This document shows, piece after piece, positions 25,136 through 33,922 of a DNA stretch of 64,000 bases (its first letter is position 1; the number at the start of each line of letters is the position of its first letter). The stretch spans positions 23,216-87,215 of the forward strand of contig CAVDRM010000004.1 of the NCBI GenBank assembly GCA_963611355.1. The letters run 5' to 3'. The position numbers were made by a program, and so were the translations under genes. The notes under the pieces are model-generated. The model did not search any database and had not been told where the DNA came from. It saw nothing but the letters and a program-made list of their open reading frames with translations. This DNA comes from CAVDRM01 sp963611355 (GTDB taxonomy: Bacteria > Bacillota > Clostridia > Christensenellales > Aristaeellaceae).

Positions 25136-26290
25136 ATGCGAAAAATTGCCATTCTGGGCAGCACGGGCTCTATTGGACGGCAGGCGCTGGATGAAATTCG
25201 CCGTCATCGGGAACGGTTTCAGGTGGCCGCGCTTTCTGCTCACAGGAACGCGGCGCTTTTATTTGAGCAGATTCGGGAATTTCATGCGCCTGCCGCTGTT
25301 TTGACGGGCGCGGAGCTTCCGCCTGTTCCGCACGACCTGTCCTTCTGCCGGTTTTATCGGCAGGACGAGCTGGAAAAAATGGCGGAGGAGTGCGATGCGG
25401 ACGATGCACTCATTGCCGTGGTCGGCGTGGCAGGACTCGGCGCGACCTTGGCGGCTCGCGCCAAGGGGAAGCGCATCCTGCTGGCCAATAAGGAAACGCT
25501 GGTGGCCGGCGGCGCGCTGGTCATGGCCGCCTGCCCCGATGAAAACGGTGTGCCGTCGCTTCTGCCGGTGGACAGCGAGCACAGCGCTGTTTTTCAATGC
25601 CTTCGTGGGGCAGAGGGCAACAGGCTTGCTAAAATTTTTCTGACGGCCTCCGGCGGCCCGTTCAGAACGTGGACGAAGGAACAGATGGAACGGGCGACCA
25701 AGGCGCAGGCGCTTTGCCATCCGACGTGGAGCATGGGCAGTAAGATAACCGTTGATTCGGCCTCCATGTTCAACAAGGCGCTGGAAATTATCGAGGCAAA
25801 ATGGCTGTTCAATGTTGAGCCGGAGCAGATAGAGGTGGTCGTTCATCCGCAGAGCATTGTCCATTCCATGGTCGCCTTTGAGGACGGGGCGGTGTTGGCG
25901 CAGCTGGGCGTTCCTGATATGCGCGTGCCGATTTTGTATGCGATGACCTTTCCGGAACGCATTCCGAGCGCTGTCGGCACGCCGGATTTCGCGGTCTTGG
26001 GGACGTTGACCTTTGAAAAGGGCGACCCCGACCGTTTTCCGGCGCTTCGTCTGGCATATGAAGCGCTGCATGCGGGCGGCGCGGCCTGCTGTATCCTGAA
26101 TGCAGCCAACGAGGTGGCAGCGGAGGCGTTTTTGAACGACAAAATCCCCTTCGGCGCGATTGCACGCACCGTGCGAGAAACGCTGGAGAGGGTCGGGCAT
26201 CTGCCGCTGGCCTGCCTAGCGGATGTTTACGCGGCTGATGAGCGGGCAAGAAGGACGGCTCTTGATTATTTATCGGAGGAAAAATTTTGA
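25136..26290 (+). CDS. dxr: 1-deoxy-D-xylulose 5-phosphate reductoisomerase
   Basis: A 384-aa NADPH-dependent enzyme of the methylerythritol phosphate pathway, converting DXP to MEP. The NADPH-binding loop AILGSTGSIGRQALDEIR is at the N-terminus; NKETLVAGG, the metal-binding LLPVDSEHSAVFQC, the loop ASGGPFRTW and HPTWSMGSKITVDSAS complete the active site. A GGAGG-like site precedes the ATG. Its TGA overlaps the start of rseP (TGATG). Together with ispG three genes later, this block supplies isoprenoid precursors to UppS. Confidence 0.97.
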   Translation: MRKIAILGSTGSIGRQALDEIRRHRERFQVAALSAHRNAALLFEQIREFHAPAAVLTGAELPPVPHDLSFCRFYRQDELEKMAEECDADDALIAVVGVAGLGATLAARAKGKRILLANKETLVAGGALVMAACPDENGVPSLLPVDSEHSAVFQCLRGAEGNRLAKIFLTASGGPFRTWTKEQMERATKAQALCHPTWSMGSKITVDSASMFNKALEIIEAKWLFNVEPEQIEVVVHPQSIVHSMVAFEDGAVLAQLGVPDMRVPILYAMTFPERIPSAVGTPDFAVLGTLTFEKGDPDRFPALRLAYEALHAGGAACCILNAANEVAAEAFLNDKIPFGAIARTVRETLERVGHLPLACLADVYAADERARRTALDYLSEEKF

Positions 26291-27375
26291 TGACGATTTT
26301 ATATGTGCTGGCTGCGCTGCTTATGCTGGGCGTCATGGTGATGGTGCATGAGGCGGGGCACTTCTTTGCCGCGCGGCTGACGGGCATTCCCGTCAAGGAA
26401 TTCGCCATCGGCTTTGGCCCGAAGCTGTTTTTGCGCAAGAGCAAAAAGCACGAGACGGATATTTCCCTGCGCCTGATTCCCGCGGGCGGCTTCTGCGCCT
26501 TTTACGGAGAGGACGATGTTGAGGGCAAAGAAACCAAAGACCCCCGCGCACTTCAGAATTACAGCGTCTGGAAGCGGATGCTGACCATCATCATGGGGCC
26601 TGCCATGAACCTTATCATGGCCTTTGTCGTGTGCATGGCCTTTTACGCCTGCACGGGTGTGACCGACGTGACCTACGGCGACAGGGCGGAAATTGTGGAA
26701 ATTTTCGCAGGCAGTCCTGCGGAGACGGCCGGCCTCCAAACGGGAGACATCATTGTGAGCATCAACGGCGAGGACGCAAGCGGCGTAAACGAGCAGGGAC
26801 AGACCACCCGCGTAGGCGAGCTTATCGCCGAGCAGGGAAAAGACGGCGAAGCGCTTGAGTTCATCGTTCTGCGCGGCGGGGAGCGGGTGACGCTTTCCGT
26901 CACCCCGAATGCAGAGGGGAAAATCGGCATCAGCATGGTGCCGGAGGAGCTTGAGCGGAAAACGGTGTATCTGTCCCTCGGTCGGCTTTTTGAAGCGTCC
27001 TTTGACGAATGCACCTATCTGGGCGGGCTGATTTTTTCGTCCCTGCGCGACCTTGTGTTCGGCAGGGCGGGCGTAGACCAGCTTTCGGGACCAGTGGGCG
27101 TGGTGCAGACCGTGGCGCAGCAGACGCAGGCATACGGCATCACGGCGTATATTTCGCTGCTCATTTTTATCTCGGTCAACCTGGGCATCGTCAACCTTCT
27201 GCCCATCCCCGGCTTGGACGGCAGCCGTGTCGTTTTTCTGCTGATTGAGGCCGTCTGCCGCAAGCCCGTGCCGCAGAAAATTGAGGCATACATTCATTTG
27301 GCGGGCTTTTTCGTGCTTATCCTCCTGTTTATTGTTTTAACGTGGCAGGACATCGGCAGAATATTCGGCTTTTAA
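26290..27375 (+). CDS. rseP: RIP metalloprotease RseP (site-2 protease)
   Basis: A 361-aa polytopic membrane protease. The zinc motif HEAGHFFAARL is in the first membrane segment (about residues 18-28), one PDZ domain lies near residues 130-210 (AGLQTGDIIVSINGEDASG), and the third zinc ligand is in NLLPIPGLDGSRV (near 300-312). Site-2 proteases cut membrane-embedded anti-sigma factors and signal-peptide remnants. A TTG codon just before the ATG belongs to the upstream overlap; the ATG at 26290 with AGGAGG upstream is used. It lies between dxr and ispG as in many Clostridia. Confidence 0.95.
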   Translation: MTILYVLAALLMLGVMVMVHEAGHFFAARLTGIPVKEFAIGFGPKLFLRKSKKHETDISLRLIPAGGFCAFYGEDDVEGKETKDPRALQNYSVWKRMLTIIMGPAMNLIMAFVVCMAFYACTGVTDVTYGDRAEIVEIFAGSPAETAGLQTGDIIVSINGEDASGVNEQGQTTRVGELIAEQGKDGEALEFIVLRGGERVTLSVTPNAEGKIGISMVPEELERKTVYLSLGRLFEASFDECTYLGGLIFSSLRDLVFGRAGVDQLSGPVGVVQTVAQQTQAYGITAYISLLIFISVNLGIVNLLPIPGLDGSRVVFLLIEAVCRKPVPQKIEAYIHLAGFFVLILLFIVLTWQDIGRIFGF

Positions 27376-27388
27376 AGGAAAGACAGCC

Positions 27389-28438
27389 ATGAAAAGACAG
27401 GTGCTTGCGGGAAAGCTGAAAATCGGCGGCGGAGCGCCCGTTTCCGTGCAGTCCATGACAAACACGGATACGCAGGATGCGGCCGCCACCTTACAACAAA
27501 TCGCTGATTTGGCTCGCGCCGGCTGCGACCTTGTGCGCGTGTCGGTCTATGACGAGGCGTGCGTCCGTGCGGTGCGCGAGCTTGCGGACAAAAGCCCCGT
27601 GCCGCTGTGCGCGGACATTCATTTTGACCATCGGCTGGCCATCGGCGCGGTGGAAAACGGCATTCAGAAGCTGCGCATCAATCCGGGCAATATCGGCTCG
27701 ACGGAAAATGTGCGCAAGGTTGCTGACTGCGCAAAAATGCATCATGTCCCCATCCGCATCGGCGTAAACGCCGGCTCTCTTGAAAAGGACATTTTGGCGC
27801 GGGACGGCGGCGCGACGGCCAAGGGCATGTGCGACAGCGCGCTTCGCCATGTGCGGATGCTTGAAAAGGCGGGCTTTGAGGACATCGTGCTGTCCTTAAA
27901 GGCCAGCGATGTGCGCATGACGGTGGACGCCTACCGCATGATGAACAGGCTCTGCGGATATCCGCTTCATGTGGGGGTCACGGAGGCGGGCTTGCCGGGC
28001 ACGGGCACGGTGAAATCGGCCATCGGCATCGGCGCGCTCCTCTTGGACGGCATCGGAGATACCATCCGCGCTTCCTTAACGGGCGACCCTGTCCGTGAGC
28101 CGAAGGCAGCGCTGGAAATCCTGCGGGCACTGGGCTTGAGAGGCGGCATTCGCTTTACATCCTGCCCGACCTGCGGACGGACGCAGATAGATGTGGAGGG
28201 TATCGCCAAACGGCTGGAGGAGGAATTTGCCTCCGCCTCGTGTGATTTATCCGTGGCCGTGATGGGCTGTGTGGTCAACGGGCCGGGCGAGGCAAGGGAC
28301 AAGGACATCGCCCTGTGCGGCGGCAGGGACTGCGGCGCTTTGTATGTGCGCGGGCAGTTCGTGCGCCGCTTGGAGGGAAACCTTGCGGATGAAATGGTTC
28401 GTGCGGTGAAGGAATGGATTGAGCATGACAAAAACTGA
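27389..28438 (+). CDS. ispG: (E)-4-hydroxy-3-methylbut-2-enyl-diphosphate synthase (flavodoxin)
   Basis: A 349-aa [4Fe-4S] enzyme that makes HMBPP from MEcPP in the MEP pathway. N-terminal TIM barrel motifs VSVQSMTNTDTQD, LCADIHFDHRLAIGA and LRINPGNIGS are present; the cluster ligands are in RFTSCPTCGRTQID (two Cys) and CVVNGPGEARDKDIAL (one Cys). GcpE of standard short (bacterial, no insert) form. It ends within the start of polC: the polC ATG at 28425 lies 14 bases inside it. Confidence 0.97.
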   Translation: MKRQVLAGKLKIGGGAPVSVQSMTNTDTQDAAATLQQIADLARAGCDLVRVSVYDEACVRAVRELADKSPVPLCADIHFDHRLAIGAVENGIQKLRINPGNIGSTENVRKVADCAKMHHVPIRIGVNAGSLEKDILARDGGATAKGMCDSALRHVRMLEKAGFEDIVLSLKASDVRMTVDAYRMMNRLCGYPLHVGVTEAGLPGTGTVKSAIGIGALLLDGIGDTIRASLTGDPVREPKAALEILRALGLRGGIRFTSCPTCGRTQIDVEGIAKRLEEEFASASCDLSVAVMGCVVNGPGEARDKDIALCGGRDCGALYVRGQFVRRLEGNLADEMVRAVKEWIEHDKN

Positions 28439-31400
28439 GCTGCTGGACAAAATCATGCGGGCGCTCCCCGAAACACAGGACAAGCTCCGCATTGAGAATG
28501 TTCATTACTGGAAGAGCAGAAATTGGGCACAGATATCCTTTCTCTCGGATGTTCTGGTTGAGCAGGAGGGTTTTTGGACGATAAAAAAGGTCGTGTCGGA
28601 CGCATTTCCCGGCATGCGCATTTCCGTGCGCGTGGCCTCTCCGTCCCTCCAAAATGATTTTATGGAAAGCCCTGCGCGGTTCTCAAAGCCCGTTGATGAT
28701 TTTCTGCGCCGCGAATATCCCTCTGTTGCCGCGTGGCAGAGTGCCATGCGCTGGGAAAATGTGAACGGCCGCGTGACGCTGCAAATGCCGGATGCCTTTG
28801 CCGCCGCCTATCTGAATGAGCATGGGGCGCGGGAAAAGCTGCAGCAGGCCATTTACGATGTGTTCCGTTTGGAAACGGATGTGGCCATCGCCGTGCGCGG
28901 GGATGCGGAGGCGATCTTGAAAGAGGAAATAAGGGAGCGCGAAAACGAGGAAAAGCTGGCGGCTGCCCGTGCCGAGCGAATGCGCGAGGAGGAGCGGAAG
29001 AAGGCCGATAAGCCTGAGAAGCCCAAGCCTGAGCATCCTGAACGCATCAAGGGACGCTCCATTGCCGAGCCGCCGGTCTCCATTCGGGAAATCACCTCGG
29101 ATACGGGGCTGGTCGTGGTGCGCGGCAAGGTGCTGTCCGCGGAAACAAAGGAAATTTCCGGCGGCGAGGCCGTCCTTCTGTCCTTCGCCGTGACGGATTT
29201 TACCGGCTCTATCAAGTGCAAGGCGTTCCTGTACTACCGTGCGCGGAATCCGCGAAAGGAAGAAAAGGAAGCGCCGCCGCCCATTACGCCGGAGGAAAAG
29301 GCGGCTGTGGACGATGTTATCAGGCAGATAAAGCCCGATATGGGCGTGCTGGTGCGCGGAAACAGTCAATACGATAATTTTTCACATGAAACGGTTATCA
29401 TGGTGCGCGATATCACCCGCGTGGAGCTGCCCGTCCGCACGGACGATGCCGAAGAAAAGCGCATCGAGCTGCATATGCACACGCAGATGAGCAATATGGA
29501 TGCCGTGACAAGCGCCGGAACGCTGATTGCCCGCGCAGCAAAGTGGGGGCATGAGGCGGTTGCCATTACGGATCACGGCGTTGTGCAGGCGTATCCCGAA
29601 GCGTTTGCGGCGGCGAAAAAGAACAACATCAAGCTCATTCCGGGCGTGGAGGGCTATCTGACGGACGATGAGCAGATTGTGGAGGACGCGGACGAGCGGG
29701 ATATCGACGACCCAATCGTCGTGCTGGACTTTGAAACGACGGGTCTGAACACGCAGAAGGACCGCATGATTGAAATCGGCGCGGTCAAGCTGGCGCACGG
29801 ACAGGTTGTCGATTCCTTCGGGATGTTCATCAACCCCGGCCGCCCGCTGCCGGCCAAAATTACGGAAATTACCCATATTACCGACCAGATGCTGCGGGAT
29901 GCGCCCTCTGCGGCAGAGGCACTGCCGCCGCTGATGGAGTTTATCGGCGGCTGCACGATTGCCGCGCACAATGCCCGCTTCGACTGCGCGATTTTGAGAA
30001 ACGAGCTGGCGCGTGTCGGAAAGACCTACCACTGTCCGCAGCTGGATACTTTGACCTTTGCCAGAAAACTGTATCCGGAATTAAAGTCGCACCGCTTGGG
30101 CGCTGTGTGCAAGCGCCTGTCCGTGTCCCTGAAGGACGCGCACCGCGCCGTCAATGACGCGGCGGCCACGGCGCAGTGCCTGTCCAGAATGCTGGAGGAG
30201 GCGCAGAAGCGCGGCGCGAAAACGCTGGCGGATTTGAATGAGCTGTCCCACACCTATACCTTGGGCAACAGCACGCACATCATCCTGCTGGCGCGGACGC
30301 AAAAGGGCCTTGAAAACATCAATCATATCGTGTCCGAGGGACACCTGAACTATTTCAGAAAAAAGCCGCATATTCCCCGCGCAGTCCTGCAAAAGTACAG
30401 GGAGGGCATCATCGTCGGCTCGGCCTGCATCGAGGGTGAGCTGATGCAGGCCATCGTTGCGGGGGAAAGCGACGATAAGCTCAAGAAAATCGCCCGCTTC
30501 TATGATTATCTTGAAATCCAGCCCATCGGCAACAACAAATTCATGCTCCGTGAGGGCATGGCGGACAGCGACGAGGACTTGCGCAGCTTAAACCGCAAGG
30601 TCGTTTGGCTGGGCGAGCAGCTTGGCCTGCCGGTCGCGGCCACGGGCGACGTCCACTTTATGGACCCTGAAGACGCCGTTTTCCGCGCCATTTTGCAGGC
30701 CGGACAGGGCTTCAAGGACTGCGATGAGCAGCCGCCGCTCTATTTCAAAACCACGAAGGAAATGCTGGAGGAGTTTTCCTATCTGGGGAGGGATAAGGCA
30801 CACGAGGTCGTTATTGACGTGCCGAAAAGAATCGCCGGCAAGGTGGAAAAAATGTTCTGGCACGTTGACCATCCGGAAGGCAAAGAGACTTTCTCTCCCT
30901 TCTGGCCGGACGCAGCGCATGACATTGAGACCATGAGCTGGCAGACGGCACATGAATTGTACGGCGATGAGCTGCCGGACATCATCGTCAAGCGTCTTGA
31001 AAAGGAGCTGCATTCCATCATCGGCTACGGCTACGCAACGCTGTACTCCATTGCCAACAAATTAGTCCAGAAATCTCTGAAGGACGGCTATCTGGTCGGC
31101 AGCCGCGGCAGTGTCGGCTCATCCTTTGTCGCCTGCATGAGCGGCATCACGGAGGTCAATGCGCTTCCGCCGCACTATCGTTGCGCGCACTGCCGCAAAG
31201 CGTATTTCGATGTGCCGAAGCAATACACGGTCGGCGTTGATCTGCCGGACAAGAACTGCCCAGATTGCGGTCGGCCGATGCGCAAGGAGGGCTATGACAT
31301 TCCCTTTGAGGTGTTCTTGGGCTTTAAGGGCGACAAGGTGCCCGATATTGACCTGAACTTCTCCGGCGAATACCAGCCCCGCGCTCATGCCTACATCGAG

Positions 31401-32768
31401 GAGCTGTTCGGCAAGGGCTCTGTGTTCCGTGCCGGCACCATCGGCACATTGGCGGAAAAGACCGCTTATGGTTATGTGCTTAAATATCTGGAGGAGCGCG
31501 GCCTGACGGCATCGGAGGCCGAAAAGGAGCGTCTGGTTGCCGGCTGCGTGGGCGTTAAGCGCACCACGGGGCAGCACCCCGGCGGCATCGTCGTTCTGCC
31601 AAAGGGCTACGACATCTGCCAGTTCACTGCCATTCAGCATCCGGCGGACGATTTGGACTGCGGCATCATCACCACGCATTTTGACTTTAACTCCATGCAT
31701 GACGTGCTGGTCAAGCTCGACTGCCTCGGCCATGATGACCCAACCATGATGCATATGCTGGAGGAGCTGACGGGCGTCAACTTCCGCGATATTCCGCTGG
31801 ATGACAAGAAGGTCATGAGCCTGTTCCAAAGCCCGAAAGCGCTGGGTGTCACGCGGGAGGAAATCGGCTGCACGACCGGCACATTCGGTGTGCCGGAATT
31901 CGGCACGGCATTCGTGCGCGGCATGCTGGATGAGACGCATCCAACGACGATGGAGGAGCTGATTCGTATTTCCGGCCTGTCGCACGGCACGGATGTGTGG
32001 CTGGGCAATGCTCGCGACCTCATCATGAATGGCATTGCACCCCTGAAGGAGTGCATCTGCACACGCGACGATATCATGAACGCACTTATCGGCTACGGCG
32101 TCGAAAGCAAGATGGCGTTTACCACCATGGAAAGCGTCCGCAAGGGCAAGGGTCTGAAACCGGAAATGGAAGAGGCGATGCACGAGCATAACGTGCCGCA
32201 GTGGTTTATCGACAGCTGCAAGAAGATTAAATATATGTTCCCCAAGGGACATGCCGTGGCCTATGTTACGATGGCGTTGCGTGTGGCATGGTATAAGGTT
32301 TATTACCCGCAGGCGTACTATGCAGCCTACTTTACCATCCGCGGCAAAGGCTTTGATGCCTGCACCATGCTTCTGCCCATCGATCAGCTCAGGATGCGGC
32401 TCAGCGAGTTCTACCGCTTGGACGAGGAGAAAAAGCTCTCCGACAAGGAGGAGAACGAAATCACCGCAATGGAAATGGTGCTGGAAATGATGGCGCGCGG
32501 CTTTTGCTTCCTGCCGGCCGACCTGTACAAGAGCGATATCGTCTGCTTCGTTCCTGAGGGCGAAAAGGGACTGCGCGTTCCCTTCATATCCTTGGGCGGC
32601 CTCGGTAAAAGTGCGGCGGAAAGCATCGTGGCCGAGCGAAGCACGCCGTTTATTTCCGTGGAGGATCTGAAAAACCGCGCCAAGGTATCCAGCGCCGTCG
32701 TGGAGCTTCTGCGCGAGCACGGATGCCTGAATAACCTGAGCGAAACCAGCCAAGTAACGCTGTTCTGA
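28425..32768 (+). CDS. polC: DNA polymerase III, PolC-type alpha subunit
   Basis: A 1447-aa replicative polymerase with the Gram-positive domain order. An N-terminal domain and OB fold (to about residue 330) precede a PHP domain (ELHMHTQMSNMDAV near 347, then AITDHGVVQAYPEA), which is split by an inserted DnaQ-type proofreading exonuclease (VVLDFETTGLNTQKDRMIEIG region near 430, HNARFDC, HRAVNDAAATAQC). The polymerase core follows, with GSRGSVGSSFVACM (near 890), a Cys4 zinc finger (CAHC and CPDC near 922-948), and the catalytic PDIDLNFSGEYQPRAH (near 973). The frame also has a TTG at 28419, but the ATG at 28425 has better spacing. A hairpin with a U-rich arm follows the stop. Confidence 0.98.
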   Translation: MTKTELLDKIMRALPETQDKLRIENVHYWKSRNWAQISFLSDVLVEQEGFWTIKKVVSDAFPGMRISVRVASPSLQNDFMESPARFSKPVDDFLRREYPSVAAWQSAMRWENVNGRVTLQMPDAFAAAYLNEHGAREKLQQAIYDVFRLETDVAIAVRGDAEAILKEEIRERENEEKLAAARAERMREEERKKADKPEKPKPEHPERIKGRSIAEPPVSIREITSDTGLVVVRGKVLSAETKEISGGEAVLLSFAVTDFTGSIKCKAFLYYRARNPRKEEKEAPPPITPEEKAAVDDVIRQIKPDMGVLVRGNSQYDNFSHETVIMVRDITRVELPVRTDDAEEKRIELHMHTQMSNMDAVTSAGTLIARAAKWGHEAVAITDHGVVQAYPEAFAAAKKNNIKLIPGVEGYLTDDEQIVEDADERDIDDPIVVLDFETTGLNTQKDRMIEIGAVKLAHGQVVDSFGMFINPGRPLPAKITEITHITDQMLRDAPSAAEALPPLMEFIGGCTIAAHNARFDCAILRNELARVGKTYHCPQLDTLTFARKLYPELKSHRLGAVCKRLSVSLKDAHRAVNDAAATAQCLSRMLEEAQKRGAKTLADLNELSHTYTLGNSTHIILLARTQKGLENINHIVSEGHLNYFRKKPHIPRAVLQKYREGIIVGSACIEGELMQAIVAGESDDKLKKIARFYDYLEIQPIGNNKFMLREGMADSDEDLRSLNRKVVWLGEQLGLPVAATGDVHFMDPEDAVFRAILQAGQGFKDCDEQPPLYFKTTKEMLEEFSYLGRDKAHEVVIDVPKRIAGKVEKMFWHVDHPEGKETFSPFWPDAAHDIETMSWQTAHELYGDELPDIIVKRLEKELHSIIGYGYATLYSIANKLVQKSLKDGYLVGSRGSVGSSFVACMSGITEVNALPPHYRCAHCRKAYFDVPKQYTVGVDLPDKNCPDCGRPMRKEGYDIPFEVFLGFKGDKVPDIDLNFSGEYQPRAHAYIEELFGKGSVFRAGTIGTLAEKTAYGYVLKYLEERGLTASEAEKERLVAGCVGVKRTTGQHPGGIVVLPKGYDICQFTAIQHPADDLDCGIITTHFDFNSMHDVLVKLDCLGHDDPTMMHMLEELTGVNFRDIPLDDKKVMSLFQSPKALGVTREEIGCTTGTFGVPEFGTAFVRGMLDETHPTTMEELIRISGLSHGTDVWLGNARDLIMNGIAPLKECICTRDDIMNALIGYGVESKMAFTTMESVRKGKGLKPEMEEAMHEHNVPQWFIDSCKKIKYMFPKGHAVAYVTMALRVAWYKVYYPQAYYAAYFTIRGKGFDACTMLLPIDQLRMRLSEFYRLDEEKKLSDKEENEITAMEMVLEMMARGFCFLPADLYKSDIVCFVPEGEKGLRVPFISLGGLGKSAAESIVAERSTPFISVEDLKNRAKVSSAVVELLREHGCLNNLSETSQVTLF

Positions 32769-32792
32769 GCGTCAAAAGCGCTTTTTGACGCT
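32768..32792 (+). terminator. hairpin at the end of polC
   Basis: AGCGTCAAAA (32768-32777) and TTTTTGACGCT (32782-32792) form a stem with a GCGC loop. The T run is inside the 3' arm rather than after it, so termination strength is uncertain. Confidence 0.6.
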
Positions 32793-32907
32793 GCTTCCTG
32801 CGGCGTATAGGCCGCTGTGGAATCGACCTGAAAGGGCTTATGCTCTTTCAAATATCACCAGTAATAGGGCAACACGAACGATTCAAAGACATAAGGAGGA
32901 AACACTG

Positions 32908-33126
32908 ATGGAAAAGCTTCTGACCATTGAAGGAATGCACTGCATGCACTGCGCAGGCGCTGTGCAAAAGGCGGTTGAGGCGCTGGGCGGACATGCGGAG
33001 ATATCACTGGAGAACAAGACGGCGCTCGTGACGGCGGAAAAGGAAATCCCGGATGAGGCGCTGCGCGGCGCGATTGCGCAGAAGGGCTTTGAGGTCGCCG
33101 CCATACGAAAAAATAATCCTTCATAA
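32908..33126 (+). CDS. heavy-metal-associated (HMA) domain protein, CopZ-like
   Basis: A 72-aa single-domain metallochaperone-like protein. The metal-binding loop GMHCMHCAGAV places Cys12 and Cys15 as ligands, and the rest follows the beta-alpha-beta-beta-alpha-beta ferredoxin-like plan (EALGGHAEISLENKTALVTA, then ALRGAIAQKGFEV). CopZ-type proteins carry Cu(I) to P-type ATPases; the extra His in CMHC is unusual beside the common MxCxxC. The ATG at 32908 has AAGGAGGA at 32893-32900. No copper ATPase or regulator is adjacent: it sits alone between polC and rimP. Confidence 0.88.
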   Translation: MEKLLTIEGMHCMHCAGAVQKAVEALGGHAEISLENKTALVTAEKEIPDEALRGAIAQKGFEVAAIRKNNPS

Positions 33127-33150
33127 AATACCTTTTCTGCGGGAAAACGC

Positions 33151-33179
33151 TTGAAAAACCGTAAAAGGTATGCTATACT
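33151..33179 (+). promoter_or_regulatory. promoter of the rimP-nusA-infB block
   Basis: TTGAAA (33151-33156), 17 bases, TATACT (33174-33179) preceded by TGC. The transcript would begin near 33186. Confidence 0.82.
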
Positions 33180-33185
33180 GACGCA

Positions 33186-33413
33186 GGAACGCCGATTTGC
33201 GTGAGCAAACACACAAAACGGCGCGGAGACCGGAAGCGCTTTACGCGGACGGCTGAATGCAGATGTGTTACCCCCGGAAACACTGAGAAAGAAGGGTTTA
33301 ACGAAGAGTGGGAGCTGCTTTGGAAGGAGTGAAGCCGGAAGCGCTGTATTTTGGCCGCACTTTTTCAATCAAAGCAGGGGAGCCCGCTCTTTCTTTATGC
33401 AAAGGAGCATGAG
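33186..33413 (+). promoter_or_regulatory. long 5' leader of rimP, probably structured
   Basis: About 228 bases separate the predicted transcript start from the rimP ATG. No ORF with a ribosome site fills them. The leader holds a small hairpin GTGTT/AACAC (near 33265-33283) and an 11-base direct repeat CCGGAAGCGCT at 33230-33240 and 33335-33345. A terminator-like element follows, with AGTG-GCC facing GGC-CACT and ending in TTTTT near 33366. It is not one of the riboswitch classes I can recognise by eye. Confidence 0.5.
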
Positions 33414-33899
33414 ATGGCGCAGAAGCAGTCGTTTATAAAAATCATCACGCCCGCCTGCAAAAGACTCGCCTCGGAGCAGGGCTTGGAATTGTGCGATGTG
33501 GCGCTTGAAAAAGAGCCGCAGGGCAGCTATCTGCGCATTTATCTGGACAAGGCGGGCGGGCTGACGCTGGACGACTGTGAGCGTTATCACCATGCCGTGC
33601 AGCCGATGCTGGAAAAATACGACTATGACTTTTTGGAGGTCTGTTCGCCCGGCATTGACCGCCCGCTCAAGACAAAGCGCGATGTTGAAAAATCGCTGGG
33701 TTTGTTGGTCGAGGTCAGGCTTTATAAGCCGCTGAACGGGCAAAAGACCTATCAGGGTACGCTTGAAGGTATGGACGAACAGCAGGTGTCGATTCTGACA
33801 AATGAGGGTGCGGCGGTATTTGAAAGAAAAACAGTCGCCTTGGTCAAACTGGTGCCCGATTTGAGCGCACTGAATGACGAAGACGGCGATGAGCAATAA
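33414..33899 (+). CDS. rimP: ribosome maturation factor RimP
   Basis: A 161-aa protein required for maturation of the 30S subunit. It matches the family: an alpha/beta N-terminal domain with ACKRLASEQGLELCDVALEK and LRIYLDKAGGLTLDDCERYH, the hallmark VCSPGIDRPLKTKRDVEKSL, and a C-terminal Sm-like SH3 barrel (TYQGTLEGMDEQQVSIL). The open frame reaches back to 33351, but the ATG at 33414 has AAGGAG at 33401-33406. First gene of the nusA-infB transcription unit, preceded by a long leader. Confidence 0.95.
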   Translation: MAQKQSFIKIITPACKRLASEQGLELCDVALEKEPQGSYLRIYLDKAGGLTLDDCERYHHAVQPMLEKYDYDFLEVCSPGIDRPLKTKRDVEKSLGLLVEVRLYKPLNGQKTYQGTLEGMDEQQVSILTNEGAAVFERKTVALVKLVPDLSALNDEDGDEQ

Positions 33900-33922
33900 A
33901 CGGAAGGCAGGAAGAAGATAAA

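Noticed and set aside
31119..32753. 544-codon - strand open frame
   Set aside because: Antisense to the polymerase core of polC; no start signal and no recognisable domain.
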